From the NCBI RefSeq assembly GCF_910596095.1, contig NC_056540.1:31907001-31971000 (forward strand): a stretch of DNA of 64,000 nt, read 5' to 3'. Source of the DNA: Thunnus maccoyii (taxonomy: Eukaryota > Chordata > Actinopteri > Scombriformes > Scombridae). The notes beneath the pieces are model-generated. The model was not told the DNA's origin, did no database searches, and saw only the letters and a program-made list of their open reading frames with translations. Positions 1 to 12,079 of the stretch are shown piece by piece. The translations under genes were made by a program, and so were the position numbers. Positions within the stretch are counted from its first letter, which is position 1. Every line of letters starts with the position of its first letter.

Positions 1-1060
1 CCACTAGCTTCTCAATGCAAACTCTCATTCAGTGTTGCTTTCATCTTTCTAAAATAATGAACCATGTTCCTGGAGTTCACTTTTCATACTATAAGACGAC
101 TTAGCTCCACTACAGCAGCCACTCTAGAAAAAACTACAAGCATGGCAGCATGGGTACTCTAGTCATAGCAACTTGTTTTTGTCCATATCCATTAAACTCA
201 TAAGCTTTTTCTTCTTTTTTTTAACTTTAATTTTTATTTCTGCTGTTTTATGACGCTCTTCGCTCCCCTCCTGTCTCAACATGCCGCGACCCCTCCGCTT
301 GCACATGAACTTGCCTCCTCTCCTCATCTAGGAGTCATGGGAAATGGTGTTCATTATAGGCTGCTAGAAACATAAATATTGAGTAAACAACCATATTACA
401 TGTTTGTTTTTTAGAACTGTCTTGTCCATATCTGTACATATGAAGCAAGTCACACAACATGTTGTTGAGAAAGGCTCCGTTCCAAGGCTGGATTTTTAGA
501 TTTTAGCAGATTTTGAACGAGGTTTTCTTACTTCTTTCAGAATCCGGAAGTACTGGTTTCACTGCAGCTCTCTATAGTGGAGCATTTATCAGCTAAAGAG
601 CCAGATATTTCCCTCAGGAGTTGGTAGAGAGCAAAAATAGAGCTAAAAGAGAGTGAATATTGGACTTACATTCACCAGGACTTACCATTCAACAAGTTCA
701 ACATATCAACTTAAAAGCTGATGATATGTCAGTGTTACTTGTTTCTGCTTCTCCCAGAAGACCAAAAAAATGCTATCGCAGGTTCAAGTACAGGATTTGA
801 GACTAAAAGTTGTAAAATTCATGTATGTAACGGAGTCATATTAATTTCTACTCCATGTTCAAGTGTTGTTTAGCACTAATCTTCATCCATTGTGTTCTTA
901 CTGAAAGTGTCCGGTCACTTTGTGCTCTGACCCCTCTGATCAGTGCTGGCAACTAGACGTTGAGGTTTAATTGATTACTAATAGATTTTAATAGATAGAA
1001 CAGGCAGCCTTCTTGCTCGCGGACTTTTCAATCAGTAAGTTAATGAGCCATCAGACCTTG
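1..1060. other. single-copy AT-rich DNA, no gene seen
   Basis: No coding signature, repeat or RNA gene was recognised here. The sequence is AT-rich with short homopolymer runs only. Confidence 0.5.
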
Positions 1061-1410
1061 TGTGTGCGCTGACTCCTGTTGCTTCAGAGAAACTTGTTTG
1101 ATTTCCTCTCAGAGAGTTTGTGTCTGCAGTCAGGCTGTTTGAGGAGTGAATATTCATTAAAGCCTCAGTGGAGAGCAGGCGAAGGCCCGCTGATACTCGC
1201 CTTAAATCAGCTGCTGTCTGCTTTACAAATTGCCGGCCTTCTTTTGCACATAATTGGCCAGTTTCAATTAGCGGCTGTCAGAGGAGACGACTCTGCGGCC
1301 AAGCATTACACAAAATACTACAGCAGGAGTTTTAATGATCAAAATGTGTTACTGCGGCGTCATGCCACGGTAATGCTGTTTGCTCACCACTGTCACCTCC
1401 TCAAGAAAGC
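1060..1410. other. possible conserved non-coding block
   Basis: Base composition is more even than in the flanks, with homeobox-like AATTA/TTAATG cores and few homopolymers. The text around 1150-1370 (TTCATTAAAG, AATTGGCCAG, CAATTAG) resembles vertebrate conserved enhancers. An open frame of 145 codons runs across it but ends in the GT repeat and shows no domain, so I do not call it a gene. The block is only a candidate without an alignment. Confidence 0.22.
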
Positions 1411-1424
1411 AATTATACAGGAGG

Positions 1425-1470
1425 GTGTGTATGCGTGTGTATGCGTGTGTGTGTGTGTGTGTGTGTGTGT
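1425..1470. repeat. (GT)n microsatellite
   Basis: A run of GT dinucleotides, with two ATGC interruptions at its left edge. Confidence 0.9.
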
Positions 1471-1474
1471 ATTG

Positions 1475-2070
1475 GCCTTGACTGCCAGTGGATCAACTCT
1501 CACAGCAGCCTCATAAATCCACTCGGAGTCATGTGAACTGCTGGAGTGCAAAAAATGAACTGTACTTCTCATTAAAATTATAATACGTTATAAAACTGTT
1601 TGACCACTAGGGGTCATTTTTATCAAGTTGTTATAGCTAACATGTTAGCAAAAAAGCTGCCTTCTTACACATCCAGCAGACCAGTAGCAACATGATCATC
1701 CCACTGGAGTTGTGTTTGTGTCCACCTGTTGAATGTAAGTCAGGGAGTGTATAGTGAGTTTACACAGTCTAATGGTGAAACAATGGCTGATTCATCAATT
1801 ATTTGACAGATTAAATAGCCTAAATTACAGCAATTTTTATAAAAGATTGTTAGTTTCATTATAAAATTCATTTTCGATTACACTCATTTAATAACAACTC
1901 AGTTTTTAGTGCTGTAGAAATCCTTGACCTCATATTTTTACATAAAATTGTGATTCCAATGAGCTCCACATTGTGAGAAATACTAAATTCAAATTTGTGA
2001 AAAAAGAGAGTACTCGTATCAGATCGGTAAACCGTAAAAACGCTGCCGAGTTTTCTTGCAAACAATTAAA
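1475..2070. other. AT-rich DNA, nothing recognised
   Basis: No supported gene or repeat. The short open frames near 1870-2070 overlap each other on both strands and carry no domain. Confidence 0.45.
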
Positions 2071-2078
2071 GTGTACAG

Positions 2079-2537
2079 TAGGGGTGTGCCCGAATACATA
2101 TACATTGTTCAGCAAAGCACAAATAGAGGGTTTTTTAAGAATATTTGTTTCATACAAATATTTCAAAAATCATTTGTTTTCAGGAAGAAAAATAAACCGT
2201 GTCAAATACCAGCGTGCAGGTCGGTTACATCGTTATCTCAATGTCTCTCCTCTGCTCCGCTGTGACGTCTATCAGCAGGACTCAGTGAGGGGAGTCACAT
2301 CCACCTGCTACGTTTCCAGAGTTGGGGGTGTTCCCCAAAGATAAAGCTGAACTACTGACACACACTTCATGAACACTTATTGTAACACTTTAATTTTCTA
2401 AAATTAAAAGCGTAATAAAAACAAAAACAGGATTTTTAAGCCTCTTTCCACTTTTATTCAAATACAAATACAAATAATTTTGCTGCCTTAACAAATACAG
2501 ATACAAATACAAATACTGGGCTCTCTGCACATCCCTA
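2079..2537. mobile_element. hAT-type MITE with 8-bp target duplication
   Basis: The 459-bp element starts TAGGGGTGTGC and ends with the inverted partner GCACATCCCTA (one mismatch in 11). It is flanked by GTGTACAG at 2071-2078 and GTGTACAA at 2538-2545, a 7/8 match. An 8-bp duplication with short TIRs is the hAT signature. It contains an array of ACAAAT/ATACAA motifs near 2458-2518 and no transposase, so it is non-autonomous. The enzyme that moved it is inferred only from the duplication length. Confidence 0.75.
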
Positions 2538-2865
2538 GTGTACAATATGTATTTAGTGTTTCTCACCAAAATGCACTCTGTAAACAGAACATGAACATGT
2601 TGAATGTGCTTCCTAATACAACATTTAGCAAAACATATATTTTTAAGTCCTGCATTGTTTACATACATTTTTGCTAATTAGTCTTCTTCTTTGTTGATGT
2701 TGGTGAATTGCTAGGCTTCTTGGCACGCTAAATCAGTGGACTAGCATGAAACTTGAAGCAGGAACATACAGTATATATTTAATCAAAAGGCTAAATATTC
2801 TATAATTGTAGCTTTTAAAATCTGAAGGGTTTCTCTGTTTTATATCAATGTAAACAAAGAAGCAA

Positions 2866-2996
2866 TTTGAAGATGTGATCTCTGGGAAACTGTGATGGGC
2901 ATCAACTATTTTCTGACATTTCAAAGGCAAATAATATAAACTGAAATTATTCTGAGATGAAATGATAATGAAAATAATCACTAGTTGCAGCCCTAA
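2866..2996 (-). mobile_element. fragment of 'GGGCTGCAAC' interspersed element
   Basis: Read on the minus strand, this starts TTAGGGCTGCAACTAGTGATTA and continues with text shared with 49090-49170 (AATGTCAG..., CAGTTTCCCA..., TCTTCAAA). It is a truncated copy of a common fish non-autonomous element whose two ends are GGGCTGCAAC and GTTGCAGCTCT. Family placement as hAT-like is an inference. Confidence 0.55.
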
Positions 2997-4020
2997 TTTA
3001 TATAGTATGAAGTACAACTAAATCAATGAGCTGAAAGAGGCTCAATGCTGAACTGTGATGCAGAGATGATGATGATTGATGATGATGATCTCAGTGGGTT
3101 CAGCACTATGAGACACTTTCACATTTCATATAATTTAGCCTTGATGTAAGAAATATTGGGTTACACTGTATTTTACACGTAATTTCCTTAATTTGTATCC
3201 TGTAAAGAGCTATAATTTGGCACTAAGTTTTACTAAAACAGAGACAGTGTTTACGCTACACTAATGAATTCTTATTAAATGCTAAGCTAACATAACCAAG
3301 AGTCTTGAAGTTGGTGCACAGCAAGTCAGTTAAACATGCAAAAATATTACATTCGTCAAGTGTACCATTCAATACATGTGAAGAGTATAATTTGCAGTAA
3401 AATAAATGATTAATAAATGTGTACTTGGGTTTGTATGGAGCAGCTCCTTACCTAGAGCAGCTGGGTACCAAATTACATAGTTCTTTATTATTAGGAAATA
3501 ATGGACCTGTAAATAACTGCTGTGCCAGAATGGATGTTGATTATTAGAGCTTTAGCAAAGGTTAAACTGTGAATATTTTGTTATCATTGAGCAATTACAG
3601 CTCCCATAAGTCTAACCTCACAGGAGCTGTAGAAGGATGAGGTCCTCAGATTTTAAGATACTCATTTATTTTAGAATTTGAAGACAAACTTGATGTTTAA
3701 CCTTTTCATAAAGACAATGAAACAAACTTATCAATGAGAAAATACACTGCAGGGCCTCAGTGCTTTGCTCAGCCACACTTGAGTGCTTTATTTCGCTTCT
3801 GATGGACACAAAAAGGCTGCAGCAGGGTTCCAACCATCCACTTATCTGTTACAGGATGGCCCATTCTTCAGGCTCAAACTCTCAGCATCCAAAACGCTGT
3901 TTCTCCTCTTTTGTGTTTTCATTCTGGGGCTGAAAGGAGGTTGTTGAAAGGCTCAGCGCCTGGCTCTAATCCCTGATAGCAGGTTTGTTTTCGTCCCTCG
4001 TTGTGAGTTTGTCTCTGTCT
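2997..4020. other. single-copy DNA with short GAT repeat
   Basis: No gene seen. A small imperfect (GAT)n run lies at about 3063-3091. Confidence 0.45.
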
Positions 4021-4480
4021 CTTTTTGCTGGCACACGTTAGCTGTGTACATCATTTTTTAGCAGCTGACTTAAATTCTATCTCTCCGTCCCAGGTGGCTT
4101 TGATCCGCCGCACACGCTCCCTCATCTTCCCTCTTCTCTCCACGCTCTTATTTTTTTTTTTTTTTTGTCTCTTTCTTATTCTTCCACCTCGTGTTGAAAG
4201 TTGCCAAACTCCTGTCCTGCAGGGCTTTAAAAGGAGAAGAGAAGGTGACAGGCGGCCAGGCATGAAAAGAGAGGGAATTCAAAAGCGGTCCCTCCCACAG
4301 CGATCCGCAGCGTCGTCATTTACTGCTGGAGACGAGCGCTTGCCCACATTCACATTTTAGAGCCGCGGGGAAGGAAGTGCTGATGTGCAGAAGAATCCGC
4401 TTCCAGCTCAACATCAGCAGCATAACAAGAAGGCAGGAGGTCAAAGGTCAGAGGGTGAGACTCCTGACAATACAGCAGCA
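4021..4480. other. pyrimidine-rich block, no gene supported
   Basis: C/T-rich text with a T-run near 4148-4166, followed by a purine-rich GC-balanced stretch at 4220-4450. Open frames on both strands (111 and 70 codons) are products of the composition bias and have no recognisable domain. Confidence 0.35.
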
Positions 4481-4499
4481 AAACTGGATGTGTGATGTC

Positions 4500-4920
4500 G
4501 TGTTTTAGTGATATGAATATATATTTAAGGCTTACTTTGCAATTTTGTTTTAAAAGGTTTTTTGGTGTAATTTTATTTATACATTTTTGTCTTAATTTAG
4601 TCTTTCTTGTTTCTGAACATTAAGTAAACACATTACTATTTATTACTATTATTTATTTTTTAACATTTTTATATTTAAATTATTAATGTTATTTTTTTAT
4701 TGTTTTCTATTAATTTATTATATTTAATTTTCTTTTAATTTTTAATATTTAATGGATTAACTTTTTTCTTTTTTATAAATGTATTTTTTTACTTTTTTCT
4801 TTAGGTTTTTTATTATTATTATTGATTGTATTTATTGTTTGTATTGATTATATATTATTGTCATTATTGTATGTATGTACTTTGTACTTTGAATCAATTC
4901 TATAAAGTCTATATTTTATT
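4500..4920. repeat. T-rich/AT-rich low-complexity tract
   Basis: About 400 bases dominated by T, TTA and TTTA runs with almost no G or C. No element ends were seen. Confidence 0.7.
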
Positions 4921-5850
4921 TTGGCGATCTTGTCTGTTTTGCATTCCAGTTGTTGACACCTGTGATTGACGATCACTGCATTGTCCTCTCATGACATGCT
5001 TACTGTATGGTTGCCTGCGGTTACAACCAATCACTTTCCAGTTTGATCACCTGTAGAAGTGTTGCCATCATTTGAAACATGTATACATACTGTGAAGTTT
5101 GTTAAGTGCTGTTTGTTCCTGAAAAATATCCCACTGATTGAATCATTGTGGGACATTGTGGGAGCAGAGACTAGTGAACATTATATAATATTGATCAGAG
5201 ACCAGGGTCCATTAGAAATAAGTAGGAGTTGTTTTATACTGTATGTAAGTAACAAAGGAAACAAAAGAAGAAACCATGATAAATACAGACACAGACACAC
5301 ATCTACACACAGCCTAACAGATGTAGAATTTCCTCATTTTCTGTATTTTCACAAACAAAATAGAAAGAAAAAATAAAAAGACATTTGTAAAATCATTCAG
5401 GGCCCAATGTGTTGCGTAGATCCCTGAATAAATCAAATCAATAAACAGTAACTGAAATGGCTCGTAGGAGGAGGAGTGTAAGAGAGAAAGAAAGTAAAGA
5501 AAACGGAGGAAGAAGAAAAGAAGGAAAGACAGACAAATTGATTTTAAAGTCTGCAGAGTGTTTTACAATGATAAAAACAGACGTGATGCTGACTGTGATG
5601 GATTATCTGCAGCGAGTTTCAAGTCTTTACTATGTTTTTCTAAAACAAAAAATAACATTCTCGACTGTAAAAAGACAAAGTTATGATTTAGAGAAGGGGA
5701 AGAAAATCCAGGAAAGTCTGTTAAAGTTTGAGACCTGAAGCTTCCATCTGGCTGTTTGGAATATTTCACTCAAAGTCTTTAAATTCAGGAGTTTTCATCC
5801 GGTGGATTTGAAGAGGAAGATCCTCTCTATCGGAAAGACAAACACACTGA
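4921..5850. other. single-copy DNA, no gene seen
   Basis: Purine-rich around 5460-5530 (GAAAGAAAG/GGAAGAAG). Short opposing open frames lack domains. Confidence 0.4.
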
Positions 5851-5852
5851 GG

Positions 5853-5854
5853 TA

Positions 5855-5896
<42 letters not shown>
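5853..5896. repeat. (CA)n microsatellite
   Basis: An uninterrupted CA dinucleotide run. Confidence 0.92.
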
Positions 5897-5898
<2 letters not shown>

Positions 5899-6615
5899 AG
5901 CGTTTGTGCAGGAAGATTACAGAGCATCGTAATCTCTCCTGGATAAACAGCATTAGTTAAATGATTTGGACAGTAAATATGAAGAAAGGAGAGACAGAGA
6001 TTAAGAAGTCTGACTCCGCCTTCTGTCTGCCATCCTGACCAATCACAGCAGCCACAGAGCTTTACTGAACATGTTGATGTTGATGACAGTTTGGAGCTTT
6101 ATTGTCCACGTTATGGAAAAATGATCTTTGGTTTCACTACGTAGCATTAGAAACAATAGAAAAAACATTGATTTAATACAAGACAATGTTGAGGACACAG
6201 CATCAGCAGGCAACATGATTTAAAATACATAAATACATTAAAATAAAGTACGATAAAGTAAAATAGGAGAAGGGCTAGGTTTTTGTGAAATTCAAATTAG
6301 GCTGTGCTTAGTGGCTCTAACCGTTTATAGCGCCCCCCTGAGGCTAAGAGTTCAAAGTGCAGATGTAAAGAGTCTGAAGGATCACTTATAACCTGGGAGG
6401 CTTTACTTTTTATATTTAAAGCCTCTGGAAACGTGGCTTGAAATCATAAAAATGCATATATGATATCAAAGTTGAGTGTCTCATTAAGCATCCACAAAAA
6501 TCTGAATGAAAATTAACATTCATAACTATTAGAAAACTTAGTTTTAATTCATATTTCTCACTTGGTCACATCTGGGGTTTCCCTATAATTTTGCTAGACA
6601 TATTTACTTTTCTCT
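5897..6615. other. single-copy DNA, nothing recognised
   Basis: No gene, RNA or clear repeat was recognised in this interval. Confidence 0.4.
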
Positions 6616-6617
6616 TT

Positions 6618-6618
<1 letters not shown>

Positions 6619-6653
<35 letters not shown>

Positions 6654-6664
6654 ATATATATATG
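6619..6664. repeat. (AT)n microsatellite
   Basis: AT dinucleotide run, interrupted once by a G at about 6651. Confidence 0.9.
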
Positions 6665-7365
6665 TATATGTTCCAGTCCCCCCAATGTGGTCAATGTGGC
6701 TCTTTAGCTGCTAAATGTTCCACCACATATGTTAGTGCAAATGTGCTGTAAGGCTCGATTTATGGACGATCAGAACTGGTTCTTATGACTTGTTGTCCGA
6801 CCACGTTGCAAATCAAGTGTGTTCATAGCAGTTATGAACTGCCACATTCAAAGATGGAGTGTAAAGCTGACCGTCATAGCGAGGGGAGGGGCAGCAGGGG
6901 AGACATAATGTTTCACTCCGTTGTTCACATAAAAAGTGACAGAAATACAGTATTGGCCTTAATATAATAAGATGTTTCATTCTGGGAACTATGTTTGAAA
7001 AAGTGAGAGTTGTCTTATATTCAAGGACCAGACAATTAAATGTTTACAAGATCGAATATTCTTTTTGAGAGAGAGAGTAAAACCGACTTCTATAGAGTGT
7101 TGCATTATGGTTTATTTGTAGCATTAATGTTGTTAGGCTAGCAAGTTTCTTCCAGTCTGTTTATGGTGAGTCAGTCAGCAATTAAAAGTGTTTCGTTAGT
7201 CCAGTTTAACCTGCAGGAGTTTCTGAACACTCGTGTGACATGTTTTTAATTCATGATGTCCAAAGTCTGGCGTCTTCACCGCAGAAATGGACCCAAGACT
7301 GAATCTGCCAAGCTGACAGGAGAGAGTGTGATTATATGACTACACTAACTGACTAACAGGTGTTG
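6665..7365. other. single-copy DNA, possible old element fragment
   Basis: The stretch from about 6750 (AAGGCTCGATTTATGGACG) resembles the start of teleost DNA elements beginning 'AGGCTCGATTTATG', but no opposite end was found. No gene seen. Confidence 0.25.
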
Positions 7366-7370
7366 GAAAA

Positions 7371-7440
7371 GGCAAGGCAAGTTTATTTGTAAAGCACATT
7401 TCAACATCAAGGCAATTCAAAGTGCTTTACATAGAACATA
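7371..7440 (-). repeat. 3' tail of the minus-strand L2-type LINE
   Basis: Plus-strand text AAGGCAAGTTTATTTGTAAAGC...AATTCAAAGTGCTTTACAT is the antisense of the widespread teleost LINE/SINE tail (GTAAAGCACTTTGAATTG...AAATAAACTTGCC). It marks the 3' terminus of the LINE and hence its orientation. Confidence 0.8.
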
Positions 7441-9560
7441 AAAGGCATCAAGAAAGAATATTAGTATTAGATTAGTAAAAGTATTAGATTAGAAATAGAA
7501 AATAAGCTAAAATAGAAAAAGACAGATAAAACAGGAGAATAAAAGTTACAGTGCAGTGTAAGATATTAACCCTCAAATTTGGTTTAATAAAAGGCAAACA
7601 GAAAAGTCTTTAGCAGCGATTTAAAAGAACTCAGAGTTGTAGCAGACCTGCAGTTTTCTGGGAGTTTTTTCCCAGATATGTGGAGCTGAAAGTTGAAAGT
7701 CTGAAAAAACTGAAAGTTGCTTCTCCATATTTAGTTTTGACTGTGGGGACAGAAAGCAGACCTATCCCAGACCACCTGAGAAGTCTGGACGGTTCATAAT
7801 GTAGCAGCAGATCAGAAATGTATTTTGGCCCTAAACCATTCAGTGCTTTATAAACCAACAGCAGTATTTTAAAATCAACTCTTTGACAGACAGGAAGCCA
7901 GTGGAAAGATCTGAGAACTGGAGTGATATGATCCACTTTCTTGGTCTTAGTGAGGACTCAAGCAGTAGCATTATGAATCAGCTGCAGCTGTCTGATCGAT
8001 TTTTTAGGGAGACGTGGAAAGACATCGTGGACAAGTTTTTCCAAATCCTGCTGAGACATAAGTCCTTTAATCCTTGATATATTCTTCAGGTGATAGTAGG
8101 CTGACTTTGTAATTGTCTTAATGTGGCTGTTGAAATTCAGGTCTGAGTCCATGACTACAACAAGATTTCTGGCTCGGTTTGTGGTTTTTAACATTATCGA
8201 TTGAAGCTGAGCACTGACTTTTAATCGCTCTTCCTTGGCTCCAAAAACAGTTACTTCAGTTTTGTCTTTGTTTAACTGAAGAAAATTCTGGCACATTTAA
8301 CTGTTGATTTGTTCAATACACTTGCTAAGTGCTTGTATTGGACCATAGGCCCCTGGTGATATGGTTATGTAAATTTGTGTGTCGTCTGCATAACTGTGTA
8401 TTTTGTTGTTTTCCATAATCTGAGCTAGTGGAAGCATGTAGATGTTGAACAGAGGAGGCCCCAGAATGGAGCCTTGGGGAACTCCGCATGTCATTTTTAT
8501 CCGCTCAGATGTGTAATCTCCTAGACACAAAGTAGTCCCTGTCCTTTAAGTAGGATTCAAACCAGTTTCGTACTGTGCCAGAAAGTCCCACCCAGTTTTC
8601 CAGTCGGTCTAGTGATATGTTGTGGTCGACCGTGTCAAATGCGGCTCTGAGATCCAGTCATACTGATACTGAAATTCTGCCACTGTCTGTGTTTAAGTGG
8701 ATGTCATTGAAGGCCTTAACAAGAGCAGTCTCGGTGCTGTGGTGTGGTCGAAATCCTGACTGGAAGACATCAAAACAGTTGTTTAGTGCCACGAACTTGT
8801 TCAGCTGTCGAATAACAGCTTTTTCAATCATTTTACTACCTCACATTTAAAAATGTGAGGTTTGATATGGGCCTATAATTGCTCATTAGTGAGGTGTCTA
8901 GATTGCTGTTTCTTAAGAGTGGTTTTTCAGGGCCTGTGGAAGACACCTGAGAGAAGAGACATGTTTACAATTTGCAGAATATCTGAGGCCATGCAATTTG
9001 AAACAGTTTTGAAGAAGCCTGCTGGCAGAATATCAAGGCAGCAGAAGGATAATTTCAGATCTTGTGTAATGTTGTTTTGGTTGATAGGATAAAATTGTGC
9101 CACACTACTTGAATTTTCTCTTGCACTGGAGGGAATCATTAAACAAATTAAACAAAATGGCAACTCCACCTCCTTTCTCATGCATTCTAGCTTCACTTAT
9201 AAAACTGTAGTTGGGATGGGTTGACTCGATAAACACAGCTACACTGTTATCTCGGTCTAAACAAGTTTCAGTTGAAAACATAAAATCAAGATTCTGCTTG
9301 ACAATAAAATCATTGATTAAGAATATTGTTTCCTGCCATAGACGTTACGTTTAATATAGCTAGATTTAGTGTGTTACAAGCATTATCCGCCCAATTTTTT
9401 GCGACAGGCTGTGGCTGACGAGGAATGCATGCAATGTCGGAAAAAGTGTGGGGGGGAAGGGGGTTTCCAGAGCTATATGACCAAACAAAAGGCACATCTA
9501 AAGGAGTATAACAGCCCCTTTAGACCAAAACTGGGTGCTAAAGAGGCTAAAAATCTCTAA
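7371..9560 (-). pseudogene. L2-type LINE relic: endonuclease start joined to reverse transcriptase
   Basis: Minus-strand non-LTR retrotransposon ORF2. Reading from 9495 down: an APE-type endonuclease start (LAILNVTSMAGNN near 9350, then STETCLDRD and GGGVAILFN at about 9260-9150). The rest of the nuclease, including the YRPPK and GDFN motifs, is missing, so an internal deletion lies near 9120. Reverse transcriptase follows: FFKTVSNCMASDILQIVN at about 8980, [19 protein letters not shown] at about 8770, LDLRAAFDTVDHN at about 8630, [19 protein letters not shown] at about 8490, catalytic YADDTQIYI at about 8395, [10 protein letters not shown] at about 8275 and ITPVLRSFHWLPVCQR near 7900. The thumb segment around 8000 is disrupted: the usual 'SRLDYC' motif is replaced by a frameshifted DVFPRL. 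Stops and frame changes make it dead. The 3' tail is at 7371-7440. Confidence 0.9.
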
Positions 9561-10555
9561 CATGGGTGAAATGTCATTACTATGAGCGAGGCCTTTCACA
9601 TGTTTTACACTTTTGATCTGTCATATATATATAAACAATGATTAGAGCAGCTTTAAGTCAAAAACCCGACCTTCCACAAACACTGCTTAATTAATTAATG
9701 ATTGAGGCGACAACATCTGTCTTGAGTGAAGTGAAATGTGAATGAAGTCTGGAACCAGGACCTGACTGATGGTGAAGGTACTTAATAAGGCAAAAAAAGA
9801 ATCAATATTATTCACGCAACAGCTAATCAATAAAGGAAATGCCAAAATAATCAATTGTCATATTGAGCTAATCAAAGACCTTCTTATCGAACAAGACGGT
9901 AATCAATATTAACGCTGTGAGCTTTAAAGAAGCACAACTCAAAGGCTGAAATATTCTTCACACAGTAAGTATTTATGTGAAAAATATGTCTCTAATAGTG
10001 TTGAATCCTCTTCATTTTATATTCTTGTGAAGAACAACCTGTGAAGGTCAGAGGTCACGCAGCCTTTTAAAACCACTTTCCTCTGAATGAGGAAAAGCAC
10101 TCCAAACTTTTGAGTTCCTCTTTGTGCTTTTTCCTGGAATCAGACTCGGCAGAGATCGTCCTTGGATGTGAGACAAAGCGGTTCATCAGCGTCTTTGTTG
10201 TCAAACCAATTGACGCGCTTGACATCAGAGTGAAACACGGTGTCATGGCATATAGGAGACATGTATTCAGAAACCAAAACACTTTATACTTCTTTGAAAA
10301 GGGTCTTTAATTTGACATTTTTATCTTCGTCACCTATAACCAAACGTGTACTCTCAATTTCTTCAGAGATTCTGGAGAAAAAATCCTTTTATATTAGAAA
10401 TTCAAAACCACTTTAAATTACATTTATTAAGACAATTAAGATGAATTGTTCTTGGAATAAATGAAAAATAAATAAAATAAGTGGAATAACCAATAATAAA
10501 ATTAGTCTTTAATGAAAAAATTCAGGGTATTAAATGTTGTTTAATCATGACGGAT
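9561..10555. other. single-copy DNA, no gene seen
   Basis: AT-rich. Two opposing open frames at about 10067-10310 overlap on opposite strands and show no domain. No repeat was recognised. Confidence 0.4.
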
Positions 10556-10559
10556 TTAA

Positions 10560-10803
10560 TTATTATCAGTTGATGAAATGATTAAATGTCTTCAATTTGC
10601 TTGTTTTGTCTGACTAACAATTTATTTTAACAATTAACTGTTGAATATGACAAAGATAAACAGCAAATCCTCAAATTTGAGAAGCTGGAATCAAAGAATG
10701 GTTGGCATTTTGTTTGAAAAATGACAAGCAATGATCAAAATGGTTGCTGATTCATTTCCTTTCAATCAACGAATCAATTATTTGACTAATTGTTGCAGCT
10801 CTA
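10560..10803 (+). mobile_element. fragment of 'GGGCTGCAAC...GTTGCAGCTCT' element
   Basis: It ends TTGACTAATTGTTGCAGCTCT, nearly identical to the end at 49256-49274, and carries AAATGTCTTC, TTGAGAAGCTGGAATCA and AATGACAAGCAATGATCAAAA typical of this family. The 5' end is degraded. Non-coding. Confidence 0.55.
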
Positions 10804-11048
10804 CTGTAAATTAACTGACTGTATTTATTTTAATATTAATATTAATAGCAGAAAGACAGGCACCTAGCAAAATATACACTTATTCCCTGTAAATAGTCAA
10901 AATAAAGTTTATTTTCTTAAACAAACAAGTGAAAATGCACAGAATAAGCTTTTTTTAGTACATGCTGTTCTTTGCTTTCTGTTCAGATTATCCAAAAGCG
11001 AGTGTAGTATCTGAATTTTTTGTATTATGTTTGTTCTACAGCAATTAA

Positions 11049-11582
11049 AGGGCAGGTTTACAATTTTTTGAGTATGTCTTAAAACAACAGTCAGGTGTCC
11101 ATATGAACAGTGAAAGAGGTTTTCCTCGCTGTAAACATTCCTCCTGTTCATACTGGATATTAAAAGATCCCCTTTAAATGTGTTTTCAATGTAAGTGATG
11201 GAGGCCAAAATCCACAGTGTGTCCACACAGTCATTTAAAAGTTGATGTGAAGCTTATATTCAGCTTCAGCAGTCTGAGTTAGTCATATCAAGTGGATATC
11301 TGACACATTTACAGTCTTTTTAGCATCAAATTCCCTCTTTGTGTTTCCTCGGACAGTGTTTCCCTGTTGAGCTTCAGATCAACTTTTAAATACAATTTTG
11401 CACAAGAGGAGGACTGTGGATTTTGGCCCCCATCACTACCATTGTAAGTGCATTATGAAGGGATCTTCTAATGGTCAGTATGAACAGGAGGAATGATAAC
11501 GGTGAGAAAAACCTCTTTCAGTGTTCATATGGGCACCCAACTATTGCTTTAAGACAAATTTGAAAACTTGTGAACCTGTCCT
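11049..11582. mobile_element. TTAA-target inverted-repeat MITE, copy A
   Basis: This 534-bp foldback element is bounded by TTAA (11045-11048) and TCAA (11583-11586). Its left arm (AGGGCAGGTTTACAATTTTT...) is mirrored by the right arm, whose reverse complement starts AGGACAGGTTCACAAG. The arms are about 170 bp long and share GTGTCCATATGAACAGTGAAAGAGGTTTTCC and TTCCTCCTGTTCATACTG. TTAA targets and AGG termini fit piggyBac- or Kolobok-mobilised MITEs. Copies B (38.2 kb) and C (50.2 kb) are in this window. It has no coding capacity; short open frames inside are products of the palindrome. Confidence 0.75.
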
Positions 11583-11589
11583 TCAATGT

Positions 11590-12075
11590 TTGGGGTGAAA
11601 TAATCAGCTTAAAAAGGCATAATACCAATGCATTCCAACTTTTGTATTTGTCACTCCGTCGCTTGCCAGGTAGACCGAGAACTTTAATCTCTTTTATTCT
11701 CAAATTCAATGCTTCCGTAGTTACTGCCTTTGTCGGGCAGTATGGCCATGAGTTTTGGGTTATGACCAAAAGGATGAAATCATGGAAATGAGCAGCTAAA
11801 GTTAGTTTCCTTTGCAGAGGACATGTCTTAGTAATTAGGACACCTGCACTATCTTGCTTAGCCTGCTGGATAAATGGGGGAAAAATGGATGGATGGAAAG
11901 ACAGCCATTTTTAAGGCATGGTTGTTATTGGTTTTAATTTTTATATAAAGAAAACAACATCACAGACACTCCATTTCAAGGAGAGAAGAAGCTGTTGGGA
12001 TCCTGATGGGTTTTATCTTAACTGGTAAAACATAGACCGTGCAGTTCATAAAGAATATTCTTGTAATGTAGTCAC
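11590..12075. other. single-copy DNA, no gene seen
   Basis: No domain-bearing frame or repeat end was recognised. Confidence 0.4.
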
Positions 12076-12079
12076 ATGT

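Noticed and set aside
1079-1516. 145-codon open frame as a host gene
   Set aside because: No domain, ends in a GT repeat, no splice or promoter context; the sequence looks more like non-coding constrained DNA.
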